Source: Dendrobium chrysotoxum
Lineage: Eukaryota; Streptophyta; Magnoliopsida; Asparagales; Orchidaceae
DNA: 64,000 nucleotides
NCBI GenBank assembly: GCA_019925795.1
Contig: CM034305.1
Span: forward strand, 98,477,571 to 98,541,570
Reading direction: 5' to 3'
The position numbers and the translations under genes are program-made. Shown in pieces: positions 26,501 through 38,500 of this stretch (positions are counted from its first letter, which is position 1; each line of letters opens with the position of its first letter). The notes beneath the pieces were generated by a model. It worked only from the letters and a program-made list of their open reading frames with translations. It ran no database searches and was not told the origin of the DNA.

Positions 26501-29500
26501 TTTCAGGAGAACCTGTTAATCATTAATGACAGACAGACAGCCGTATACTTACCGTCGTAGGGAGACGACGGGTGACATGTTCCTTTTTGGGTATTTTGAT
26601 GTTTTGTAATGGACTGATACGTAGGTTAGCATGTGATTGTTAGACAGTTGGGCATCCATTTTTGTATTGAACTTTATGTACATTCTTATTTTTGAATAAA
26701 AAAAAGAATGTTACTTGGAATTTATTAGTGCCTCTTTCTTTATGTCTGATTTGTCTTTAGAGATGTTATTTAAAATGTTTTGAATTTACCGTCTGACTTT
26801 TGTTCCCGCCTTGCCTGTGCGAGCTTACCGGGTCGGGTCGTGACAAGAGTGGTATCAGAGCCAAAGATTTTAACATACTGATCAATATGAAAGAGCCAAT
26901 ATGATGATTCTATAGGTTTGAGAAGGTATAGAATGTATGTGTTATAAATTACTTAATTTATTTCATTGTGTTATATCTCAAGGCTATAGATCCTGAACAT
27001 GATGCCACTGATGGTAATACAAGAGAAATTAGGAGGGAGCTACTAGTCGTAGCAGAGCCTCCGAGTAGTAACATCAATGCTACTATGGAATCCTTTACTC
27101 AAATGATGACAGCAATGACCCAGATGATCAATAACTCCCAGACTCAGGCCGGTAGTAGTGGGAGTACTCCCATGGATAAATACCTGAAGCTGTTCCTAAA
27201 TATGAAGCCTCCTTTGTTCTCAAGTGGTGGACCCATAGAGGCAGAAAATTGGCTGATGAGAATAGAAAAGATTTTGAAGGGTATGTCTTGCCCTGAGAAT
27301 AGAAAGTTTACCCTTGCTGTTTATGCTTTTGATGGTGAGGCAGAAAGATGGTGGCGAAGTCAGTTACAAGAGACATTTGGAGGGCGATCTAGCAGTCAGA
27401 TCTCCTGGGGAGAATTTGTGAAGGTGTTCAGAGATTGGTTCGTACCAATGTCAGCCAGAAGATAGATGCAGGATAAATTTATTAGGTTAGTATAGGTTGA
27501 TAGATCTATTATGCAGTATGAGACCGGGTTTACCATGCTTTATAGATATGCCTCATATTTGATACCCAATGCAGAAGAAAAGTGCTATCATTTTTTATCT
27601 GGTTTGAATGATATTATTAGACAGCCTTTGATTCCTTTTGGCATTTAGGATTATCCTACTTTGGTAGAGAGGGCTCGAAGGGTTGAGTTAAACTTGCAAG
27701 CTACTTAGAGGAGAAGAGACTTTCAGAAAAGAACGAATGAAGACAGGATAAATTCTACTCAATCAATTCAATCTGAAAGGTCCACTTGAAAGAAGCCTAG
27801 ACTCAGCACTTCAGAGAGCAGCACTCTTTCTTTATGTAATAAGTGTGGGAGGACACATAAAGGTGAGTGCCTATCTGGAACCAATACTTGTTACTGGTGC
27901 TATCAACCAGGACATATGGAAAAGTCTTGTCCTATATTAGGACAAAAATCTGTCACAGATTCCAGGACAGGTAGTACTCCTTAGAGGACAACTGACAGGC
28001 CAAGAACTGTGGAGTCTATTGCATTTGCTCCATCTCAGGGCCAAACTCGTCATCTTGTTTAGCCAAGAGTTTATGGATTGTCACAACAAGAAGCTAAGGA
28101 TTCTCCTGATGTTGTTACAGGTATGAGATTTAATTATTGTCATTAAATTTTTCTATGTTATATAAAAATAAAAATGAATGTTATGTTATATATGTTGTCA
28201 GGGACGATCTTTTATGTGTAATAAACCTGTTAAGGTATTATTTGATATTGGAGCATCACACTCCTTTATTTCAGAAGAGTTTGTTAGATCTTTCAATTTG
28301 TCTCCTACACTTATACTGAAGTCATTATCAATTTTAATGCCAAATGAAACACATATGGAAGCCAATAGGAAGTGTCATGTGGATTTGACTATAAGTGATA
28401 AGAACTTGGAAGCAGATCTTATTATATTGTCATTATTTGAGTTTGATACAATTTTAGGCATGGATTAGTTATCTTGCCATTTCGTGATGATAGATTGTAA
28501 CAAAAAGGAGATTAAATTTTGTATGCTAGGAGAAAAAAATTTAAGTTTCAAGGAGATAGAGGAATAACAACTGTTATGGTTTCATCCTTCAAGGCTTATC
28601 AATTATTGAGGAAAGAATACGAAGGCTTTTTGGCCTATGTTAAGGAGGAGAAGAAGAAAAAAAAAGGATTAAAAGATATACCAATTGTGCAAGAGTATCC
28701 AGAAGTGTTTGCAGATGATTTACCTGGCTTACCTCCAAGCAGAGAAATTGATTTTTCTATTGATCTGGTTAGTGGAGCTGAACCTGTTGCTAAAGCTCCT
28801 TATAGGATGACAATAAAAGAATTGAAGGAATTTAATGATCAATTGTAAGAATTGCTTAATAAAGGATTCATCAGGCCTAGTACTTCTCCATGGGGCGCTC
28901 TTGTACTTTTTGTGAAGAAGAAGGATGGAAGCTTAAGTCTCTGTATAGATTACAGAGAATTGAACAAATTGACTGTAGAGAATAAATATCCTCTCCCAAG
29001 GATTGATGATTTATTTCATCAGTTGGAAGGTGCCTATGTGTTTTCCAAGATTGATTTGAGATCAGGGTATTATCAGCTCAAAATTAGAGAAGAAGACATA
29101 GCAAAGACAACATTCAGTACTAGATATGGGCATTACGAATTCGTGGTGATGAGTTTTGGCCTTACAAATGCCCATGCTGTGTTTATGGACCTCATGAATA
29201 GAATCTTTAAGTCATTTTTAGATCTATTCGTAATTATGTTCATAGATGATATTTTGGTATACTCCCCTGATGAAACAATTCATGTAAATCACTTAAGGGC
29301 TGTGTTGCAAGCATTAAGAGGGAATGAATTGTATGCTAAGTTCTCTAAATGTGAATTCTGGCTGAAGAATATGAATTTTCTGGGGCATGTGATTAGTAAT
29401 GGAAGAATATCTGTGGATCAACATAAAGTACATGCTATAACAGATTGGCCACAACCAGCTACAGTGACAGACGTCAGGAGCTTTTTGGGTTTAGCTGGCT

Positions 29501-32500
29501 ACTACAGAAGATTTATTGAGAGGTTTTCACAGATTGCTATGCCACTATCCATATTGACTCAAAAAAACAGTGAAGTTTGAATGGACCGCTCAGTATGAAG
29601 ATGCTTTCCAAAGATTGAAACAATGTCTGATGACTGCTCTAGTGCTAACTATTCTTTTAGGGACAGATGGATTTCAGCTTTATAGTGATGCCTCCCATAA
29701 AGGGTTGGGATGTGTATTGATGCAGAATGGAAGAGTCATTGCCTATACTTCTAGACAGTTGAAAAGCCATGAAAGAAATTATCCAACTCATGATTTGGAA
29801 TTAGCTGCAGTGATTTTTGCGTTGAAGATTTGGAGGTATTATTTGTATGGGGTAAAGTGTGAAGTTTTTACTGACCACTAGAGTTTAAAGTATATTTTCA
29901 CACAGAAAGAGTTAAATTTAAGATAGCCTGAAACTCATTAAGGATTACGATTTGGATATCCAATATTATCCAGGTAAAGCAAATGTGGTTGTAGATGCCT
30001 TGAGTAGGAAGAATTCTAGTAGTGCCAACTGGATGATTACACAACAGCATGAGTTGATAAAAGATTTGGAGAAGTTAAAAATTTCAGTAGTTCAACCCAA
30101 TGATGCAGAGATTATGATGTTAAATTAAATGATTATCCAATCAACGCTGAAGGACAAAATATGAGAAGCCTTGTTACAGGATGTAGAATTCAAAAAGATA
30201 CTGGATATGGTTAATGCGGGACACCTTGAAGAATTTGAGCTTGATGGTGAAGGATTGCTACGATATAGGGGCAGAATATGCATCCCAGATGTTGGAGACT
30301 TAAGAAAGGAGATTCTTCAGGAAGCACATTATTCCAATTATACCATTCACCCAGGTAGCAGCAAAATGTATCAGGATTTAAAGGGACTATTTTGGTGGCC
30401 GTGAATGAAGAAGAGTGTGGCAGAAGTAGTGGCTAAATGTACTTCATGCCAAATGGTCAAGGTAAAACATCAGAAGCCAGGATGATTATTGCAACCCTTA
30501 CCTATACCTGAGTGGAAGTGGGAAGATATAACCATGGATTTTGTAGTTGGTTTACCCAGATTCAGAAGTGGCCATGATACTATATGGGTGATAATAGATA
30601 GGTTGACCAAATCGGCACACTTCTTACCTGTCAAACAATCAGATGCTGTTGAGAAATTAGCAAGCTTGTTTGTTAATGAAATTGTCAGATTTTATGGTGT
30701 ACCAAAATCTATAGTATCAGATCGGGATGAAAGATTCACCTCCAGACTGTGGAGGAAGGTTCGGGAAGCTATGGGTACCATGCTTACATTTAGTACACTT
30801 TTCACTCTCAGACTGATGGTCAATCAGAAAGAACAATTTAGACTCTAGAAGATTTGCTCAGGTTTTGTGTACTTGATTTTAGTGTCAAGTGGGAAGCACA
30901 TCTACCACTAATTGAGTTTGTCTATAATAATAGTTTTCAATCAAGTATAGGTATGGCCCCTTATGAAGTATTATATGGGAGAAAATGTAGAACCCCTTTA
31001 TGTTGGGCTGAAACTGGAGAAAAAAAGATAATTGGTGCTGACTTGGTTGATGATGCTACTGAGAAGATAAGGCTGATCCGTGATAGGTTAAAGGCTGTAC
31101 AAGATAGACAGAAGAAATATTATGATGCTAAGCATATACCAGTTGAGTTTGAAGTTGGAGAATTTGTGTTCCTCAACGTGAGTCTAATGAAGGGTGTGAA
31201 AAGATTTGGCAAAGTAGGGAAGTTGAGTTCAAGATATGTAGGTCCTTTTGAAATTGCAGAAAAGATTGGAAAGGTAGCCTACAGATTGATTCTGCCAACT
31301 CACATTAGTGGAGTACATAATGTATTCCATATCTCTTCTTTGAGGAAGTACATTTCAGATGAAGCTCAGAAGATCATTACTGAATCAGTGGACATTCAAT
31401 CAGACCTGACATTTATAGAAGAACCTGAGAAAATCTTAGATTATGATGTTAAGCGACTTCGAAGCAGAGAGATCCCTTATGTTAAAGTCCTATGAAGGTA
31501 TGGATCTGAAAAAGATGCCACCTGGGAGGAGTAAGAAATGAGAGAAAACTATCCTCACCTGTTTGACTGAGGTATGATTCTATAAGCCTGCTTTTAAATT
31601 TTGAGGACTAAATTTTTATTAGAAGAGGAGAATTCTAAAATCCGAAAATATCGATCGTAAACATCACACGCATTTCGATGCGCCGTAATGAAACTAAGCA
31701 AATTTTCGAAGTTGTCAGAATTCGACGTAATCAATTTTATAAAATTCTACGCAAAATTTCGAGCGATTTGGTATGAAGAACATATACTTAATTTCGCATG
31801 GGTTTAAAGTTAAAAATCGTCGAAGATTCGTAAAAAATAAAAATTTCTTAATAGTCCTCCTAACCCTTAAGAGAATAGGCTTGAGGGGAGGGCACATGCG
31901 TAAATTGGCGTAACCCTCTCCCATAAGACCTCATGAGCTTAAGGGACCGAATTTTATTCGGTCCCTTCTTCGTTCTTTCGGCCGCACGCGAGAGAGAGGG
32001 GAGAGGGCGACAGTTAGGTGACGGGCAAGGCTCCTAGGGCGGCGGTTTCCGGCGGCCAACCTTGGGGGAAAGTGTAGAGGAGATTAAGGGAAGGCTAAGG
32101 TATGCTTCAAATATGAGATTTCTTTATTTTTCTTTTAGATTCTTTAAGAGAAATTTCTAGGGTTTCTCCAAAACTTGGATTTTTTCAAGAAAAATGAAAG
32201 GGAAAGTTAGGGAAAGGATTCTGATCACAAAAATTAAGTTTTCTCTAAAATTTTCAGGGTTTCCAAAATTAGGGTTTTTCCCAAATGTCAATTTCTTAGA
32301 AAATTTCTTAACAAATAATATTCCTAAGGGTCTTAGGAAGGTTCTATTGGTGAAAATTTGAGATTTTTCACAAAACATCATTTTTCCTAATTTTTACTTT
32401 AAAGAAATCTGAAATTATTATGTCTAATTATTATTTTAGGGAAAGGGGAGGGCTTTACATGCAATTATGATGAAATTGATAAAAATTAGGTTTCCGATTT

Positions 32501-35500
32501 TAAGGTTTTATGGTAAAACCGAAAATTTAAGGCATTTTTAATTTAGTTAGGCAAATTGAATGAATTAGAAAGGGTGAAATGTGAGAATTTACCAAAATTA
32601 TGATTTTAAGTATTAGGATTTAATTAAATCCGAAAATAATTATATTATTATGCCAATTAGTAATTAAGGATCAATGTTATGGTAATATGAATGATAATTA
32701 ATGAAAATAATCCTATTATTAAGTAGGTTTAATGTCTAGTATTTAAGTAATGTTAATGTTAATGATAATGACAATGACATTGAAGATTAATGTAAGGATT
32801 GGTACATGACTTAGAATAAATATTTAACAAGCATAGTTACATTGTTTTTAGGATTTCGAAGTGGGAGAGGAAAGGCATTGAAAAGAGGGGAAACGACAAA
32901 TTTCGCATGTTCGTTAGGTAGGTAAATGTGATTCATTTAATTTCAGATATTTCGGTTTTTCTTCCAAATCCTTAGCATAATCCTTATGACATTTTGTGTT
33001 GAGCTTAGCATGTTTCTAATGCAATGTGAATAATATATATTGTGGATAGCCTAGCATGCTTTTAAATTAAATGTTGCAATGTGCCTTATTCATATTGATA
33101 ATATCCTAGCATGCTCTTAAATGTAATATTGCAATGTACCTTATGTGGATTGGATAGTTTAGAAAACTTCTTCTTGCTTTTAACATGTCTTCATATAAAA
33201 ATTTAGGAATATTAGAACATATGCATGAATGACATGTTAACATTCCTCTACAATAAATATTGAATGCTTGAATGTGTATGTTGATGCGGAGTATCAAATG
33301 GCAAAGGGTTCTTCGGAGCAAATGGTAAAGGAATGGCCAATTTAAAGTGTACTTGATCAGTACAAAACAAAATGATACTTCCGTGACGGGTGTATAAGAA
33401 TATGTTTATTATGTTACGTATAAAGAGCATAAAAGAATTCATGAAAAATGCATAATGTAAAAGATTTTAAGCTTATGCAAAGAAAAATGACATATAGGAT
33501 TACATAGAGATATATGCACACTAGTTAATACATCATGGCAAATTTATTGATCTTTTTATTAAAAGTATTGGTTTACATATTATGCTCTTTGCCTTGCTTC
33601 TGAACTTAATTGAATAACATTTTATCTATTGAGTTTGGCTCACCCAAATTATGAAAAATTTTCAGGAGAACCTGTTAATTATTAATGATGGATAGATAGC
33701 CGTATACTTACCGTCATAGGGAGACGATGGGTGACAGGTTCCTTGTTGGGTATTTTGATGTTTGTAATGGATTGATACGTAGGTTAGCATGTGATTGTTA
33801 GACAGTTGGGCATCCATATTTGTATTAAACTTTATGTACATGCTTATTTTTGAATGAAAAAAAAGAATGTTACTTGAAATTTATTAGTGGCTCTTTCTCT
33901 ATATCTGATTATGCTTTAGAGATGTTACTTGAAATGTTTTGAATTTACCGTCTGACTTTCGTTCCGGCCTCGCCTATGCGAGCTTACCGGGTCGGGTCAT
34001 GACATTTCCCACAAACATTCTAAATACACATTTGTGAGAAAACGTTTTACAATAACATGCAAATGTTCGAAACCCTAAACGTAAACCCTAACATGACATT
34101 TACAAGAATCAATACGGGATATTTACAGAACAAATAGAACTAACAAATCCGGTGAAAAAGTACTTCTTTCCTGGTAACAAAAAATTAACCTTAGCCATGG
34201 CTTCTGCAACGAAAATCTCAAGCAAACAAAAGGAGCTACAGACGAAGATGAAGATGCCTGAGACAAGGGAAACTGAAACGTCGTGGTCGATTTTGAAATT
34301 TCCACTGTATGGCCTCGATTTTTTTTTCAATAAAAAGTAACTTTTTTCGTCTGGACCAGGTCGGGTCGTTGGGCCACGCCTTAAGTTAGAAAAGACGTGA
34401 CAAATATTAAAATTTCATCGAGTCGGGTCGTCGGGCCGCCATGTGGCTGCATCGTATTGGAGTCTGGACGTAGAGCTACGTCTGGACTCCATACAGAATA
34501 ATTTCTCAATTCTTAGGGCTATTTGTTTGCCTGATTTATCTCTGATTTAAACAGTTTTAACATAAATCCTTCCTAACGGTCATTTTGGACAAAATGAATC
34601 CATCTTTATTTTAAATTCCATTTTAACCCTACTTTGATATAAATCCCGGATTTACTAAATTCAGAAGTTCAATAGATTTATGGGATTTAGTCAAATAAAG
34701 TGTAGAAAGGGGAAGTTCGAGGCTGAGGCTTACCTATGCTAGCAAGCTCTTATCACGACTTCCTTAGTTTCTTCTTTTACCGTCAATGATTAGAAAAAGT
34801 GCATAGAAGAGGTGGATCTAGTCCGAAAATCACTACGATGAGTAAGAAGATTTTCAGCGTGTATTGATGAGTAAGAAAATATTGTGGGTTGAAGGAGGAA
34901 AAGTAGAAGATGTTGATGAAGGAGGAGAGGTTAGGGATTCTTGATATAAATCCCGGATTTACTAAATTCGGGAGTTCTATGGATTTACGGGATTTAGTCA
35001 AATAAAGTGTAGAAAGGGGAAGTTTGAGGCTTACCTATGCTAGCAAGCTCTCATCACGACTTTCTTAGTTCTCTTACCGACAATGATTAGAAAAAGTGCA
35101 AAGAAGAGGGGGATCTAGTCTGAAAATCACTACGATGAGTAAGAAAATTTTCAGCGTGTATTGATGAGTAAGAAAATATTGTAGGTTGAAGGAGGAAGAG
35201 TAGAAGATGTTGATGAAGGAGGAGAGGTTAGGGATTCTCGATTATTTTATAGAAGCCCTTTAAATAAATTGTTTAGTTTTTCCCATAAATTAGATACAAA
35301 TATGTTAATTAAAAATTAAATTAGTCTTAATAATTAATTTTAATTAATAAAAAGTACTTCTTAAAAATGATATTATTTACAGTTTAATAACCACATAAAA
35401 CTTATTTTTTGAAATTAGCTTAATAATTTACTAATTAATAATTAGATAAAAGCATCAAAATGATTCTTTGACTCTTTATGTATGACTAAAATGGTCCCCA

Positions 35501-38500
35501 ACTATATTAAAGGACCATTTTGGTCAATGGTCCCTTAAGTCTTTAAAAAAGAATCAAAATAGTCCCATAGTGAGACTATTTTGGTTCATCTTTAAGGAGT
35601 TGACGGACCAAAATGATCCTCTAATATAGTTGGGGAGTATTTTGGTCATACATAAAGAGCCAAGGGACCATTTTGTTCATTTTCTCTTAATAATTAATTA
35701 GATTATTTAAGCTAACTATGATTGCTATTACATGTATTAATTTCATTATTAATAGTTATTATTAAAATCCTATTTGAGTTAGCAAACTTAAATTTTAAAT
35801 AAATAGCCAACTTGTTGATCAGGATTTAACCAAATTTAAATCTGTCATGTCAAACAGCTTTCAGGATTTAACTATCTCAGGATTTACTAAATTCTACTTG
35901 TGCTCAATTCTAGTTGTGGCCAAACAACCCCTCAGGGAGAATTTATTATGATGGACTGATATGTTAGATTACCACCATATTTAGTAAAACTATTAAACAT
36001 AGGTTATAATTTTCATGTTTTCTTGAAGAAAAATTAATTTGCTTGGAAACAAATGTAGAGGCAAAGCCCTTTGTATTTTTTTTTGTTTTTCTCAATCACA
36101 AAATGGGAAGGGATTCCAACCATGCCAATATTATATTGCCATTTAAAGCAAGTAAGATGCAAAGCTAGAGGTGCAGACATGCACTACCTTTGAAGAGATT
36201 GTCCTTCCAAATGAAATCCTTTTGAAGGGCTCTAACTGCACTACCCTTGAAGAGATTGTCCTTCTAAATGAACTCCTTTTGAAGGGCTCTGCACTACCCT
36301 AAATGGTTAAGAGTTTCCTAATGCATGGATTTTTTTAATGCAGCATGCACTGATATACTTTTTTTTTAATGTAAAAATGATATTTTTTTATTAGATTTAA
36401 ATGAGAATTTACTCTTAATAAGACCCAATGGAGAAAAAAGACTCATATTGTCGACCCCACATAGTGGGATAAAGGCTTGTTGTTGTTGTTGCAGTATGCA
36501 TTGATTATTTTGAAGAGGGCATACATGCACAACCCTTAAGGATTGGAGTTTCTTAATTCAACTAATATGACACAGCATGTTTCCATGTAAAGGAAAATTG
36601 GGAATTCAACAACTCAATTTCTTTCAATGAAAATAGGTGATAGTAGTGTTTAAGCCCAATTGATAATGAAATAATCTTAAATATGCAAGAATTTCAACTA
36701 GAAATTGCGAACAAATTAAATAGCCAACAAACAAATTGAATTCCATAAAATCAGATTTTTGACACATCACCTTTTGACTAAAATCAAGAGCATTAAACTA
36801 GTAGATAAGATATTATATAGAAGGATTAGAAAATGAATGAAAAAACCAAAATAAAGAAAAGCCAAACCTTATATTGTTACAAGGAGATGATTTCCTCTGT
36901 ACTGAAGTGGTTGTACTTATACTTTATTATAAACAACAACAACATCAAGCCTTTATCCCACTATGATGGGTCGGTGCATAAATCCTTTTTTCTCCATTAT
37001 GTTCGGTTAAGAGTCAAATTCTCATTTAGATCTAATAAAGAAATGTCAATCCTAATATTTTCTAATCAAGTCTTTTTAGGTCTACCTCTACCTTTCTTAA
37101 CATAGGTTAAATCTAATAAATCTACTATCCTAACTGGGTCATTCGAAGGCCATCATTTTATGTGACCAAATCATCTAAGGCGACTCTGTCTAATCTTATC
37201 TACCACTGGAGCTACTCCAACCTTTTCACGTTTATGCTCATTTCGTATCTTTCTCTAAGAGTAAAGCCACTCATCCACCTGAGCATCCTCATCTCTGCAA
37301 TATTTAATATTATGCTTCTCTTTTAGTAGCCAACATTCTGTGCCTTAAAGCATTGCAGGTCTAACCACCTTCTTATAGAATTTTTCCTTAAGTTTGAGTG
37401 GTACTCTTCTATCACACAACAACTTACATTACAAGAATGAAAGATGAAAAAAGAAATTTAGTTCCAGACAAAAATTTATCAATTAAATGTTTCAGTCACT
37501 ATTTATAAACTCCTCATAAATGCTAATATAAGATTGACACAGAATTAATCTCAATTAAAATTTAAATTTATTCCCAAAACAATATATCAATCATTCAATT
37601 TAATTTTGAAACTTCAAAAATCATCCAAAAAAATGGCTCTCAAACACATGCATGCATCTGCTATTTACACCAAATCCATCCAAAAACTCCATGGTAGCCA
37701 ATCTTTCAAGTCCACATGTTTCTTTAGCACAAGCCCAACCCGCACTTACACCCCCAAGCCCTTGCAAAAAAGTACGCTATACCATTTCTCCTTTTTCATT
37801 ATTTTGAAATAATTCCAAAATCATTGCTTCATTGCATCAAATCCACACTAAAGAGAAGAAAGAGAACAAAAGAAAATTGAAAAAAAAAGGAAAAACAATG
37901 TTGTTTTCTTTGATTCTGAGGGAACTAGTTGACGCATAATATAAAGTCTTTTTTAACATCTATTTTTATAAGTTGGTTGCTAACTTGTTATGACTTTGCA
38001 CCTAATCAATTGGGTTTTTAAATAACTTTTCTTTGTTTTATTTACCCATTTTAAGAGAAAAATAGAAAAAAAAACTCCTATCAATTCGGAATATATTTTA
38101 AATAAAATATAGTTGGCTTTGGACACCTCATCTTGATTGTAGGATTGTCATTGAGATATGCCACAATTCTTCATCTTGAGAGCTACATTAGGCTACATGA
38201 ACTAGGGTGGCTTGAGACATGATGCCACCATAAATGATAAGCTTGGTTATTCAAGTGTTGTGGCATAGTATAGTTGGTATTAGGCTGGTGTGATGAAAGG
38301 GAACTTAACATGTGATTAAGGGATTACCATTCATTAGCACTATGTCGCAGGCCATTATCATCATTGTCGTTGTTGTCCTAAAGATTAGTTTATCTAGGAC
38401 ATATATGGTTGAATTTATTTTTACCTTTATGTTGTTGAGTTTTTTTTTGTGTGTCATGATATTATAATTTGTGCTTACATGTGTTGTACAATTTCTTATA

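Larger units (their letters stand above)
25312..34004 (+). mobile_element. Tekay-type Ty3/gypsy element nested in the MULE
   Basis: Two direct repeats (25312-26845 and 32456-34004, about 95% alike by eye), a tRNA-Met-type primer site, gag, protease, RT, RNase H, integrase and a chromodomain-like tail in that order, and a purine tract before the 3' LTR. The 3' LTR appears to begin at about 31633, so the 5' LTR lacks its first ~820 bp. No target duplication is detectable, consistent with a deletion at the left junction. It inserted near the start of the MULE's Ulp1 gene. Confidence 0.9.
17743..34507. mobile_element. 16.8 kb FAR1-Ulp1 Mutator-like element in intron 1
   Basis: Inverted ends beginning GAGAAATTATTCTGT, ~116 bp TIRs with about 17 mismatches by eye, and a perfect 9 bp target duplication (AATTCTTAG). 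Inside are a FAR1-type transposase (+), an unrecognised ORF (+) and a Ulp1-type protease gene (-), the gene pair known from Ulp1-bearing MULEs. A 267 bp RTE LINE and an 8.7 kb Tekay element inserted later; without them the MULE is roughly 7.8 kb. The transposase has several stops, so the copy is not autonomous now. Confidence 0.93.
34521..35930. mobile_element. non-autonomous TIR element next to the MULE
   Basis: Left end CTATTTGTTTGCC and right end GGCCAAACAACC form an imperfect inverted pair of the kind seen at hAT-like elements. CTTAGGG on the left and CTCAGGG on the right may be remains of the target duplication. No coding capacity. It contains a 307 bp tandem duplication and a palindromic MITE. 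Confidence 0.5.

Noticed and set aside
26850..26862. tRNA-like words (TGGTATCAGAGC type) here and near 42601, 49280, 55580 and 62444
   Set aside because: They are primer-binding sites or relics of them; no cloverleaf can be drawn around them.
25947..33442. Paired minus-strand frames at 25947-26283 and 33106-33442 with nearly identical translations
   Set aside because: They coincide because they lie at the same place in the two LTRs. LTRs do not encode proteins there, and the conservation is simply LTR identity.
37606..37812. Short frame with a presequence-like, Ser/Lys-rich start
   Set aside because: No continuation, no domain and no clear splice context; the composition is compatible with chance in this AT-rich region.
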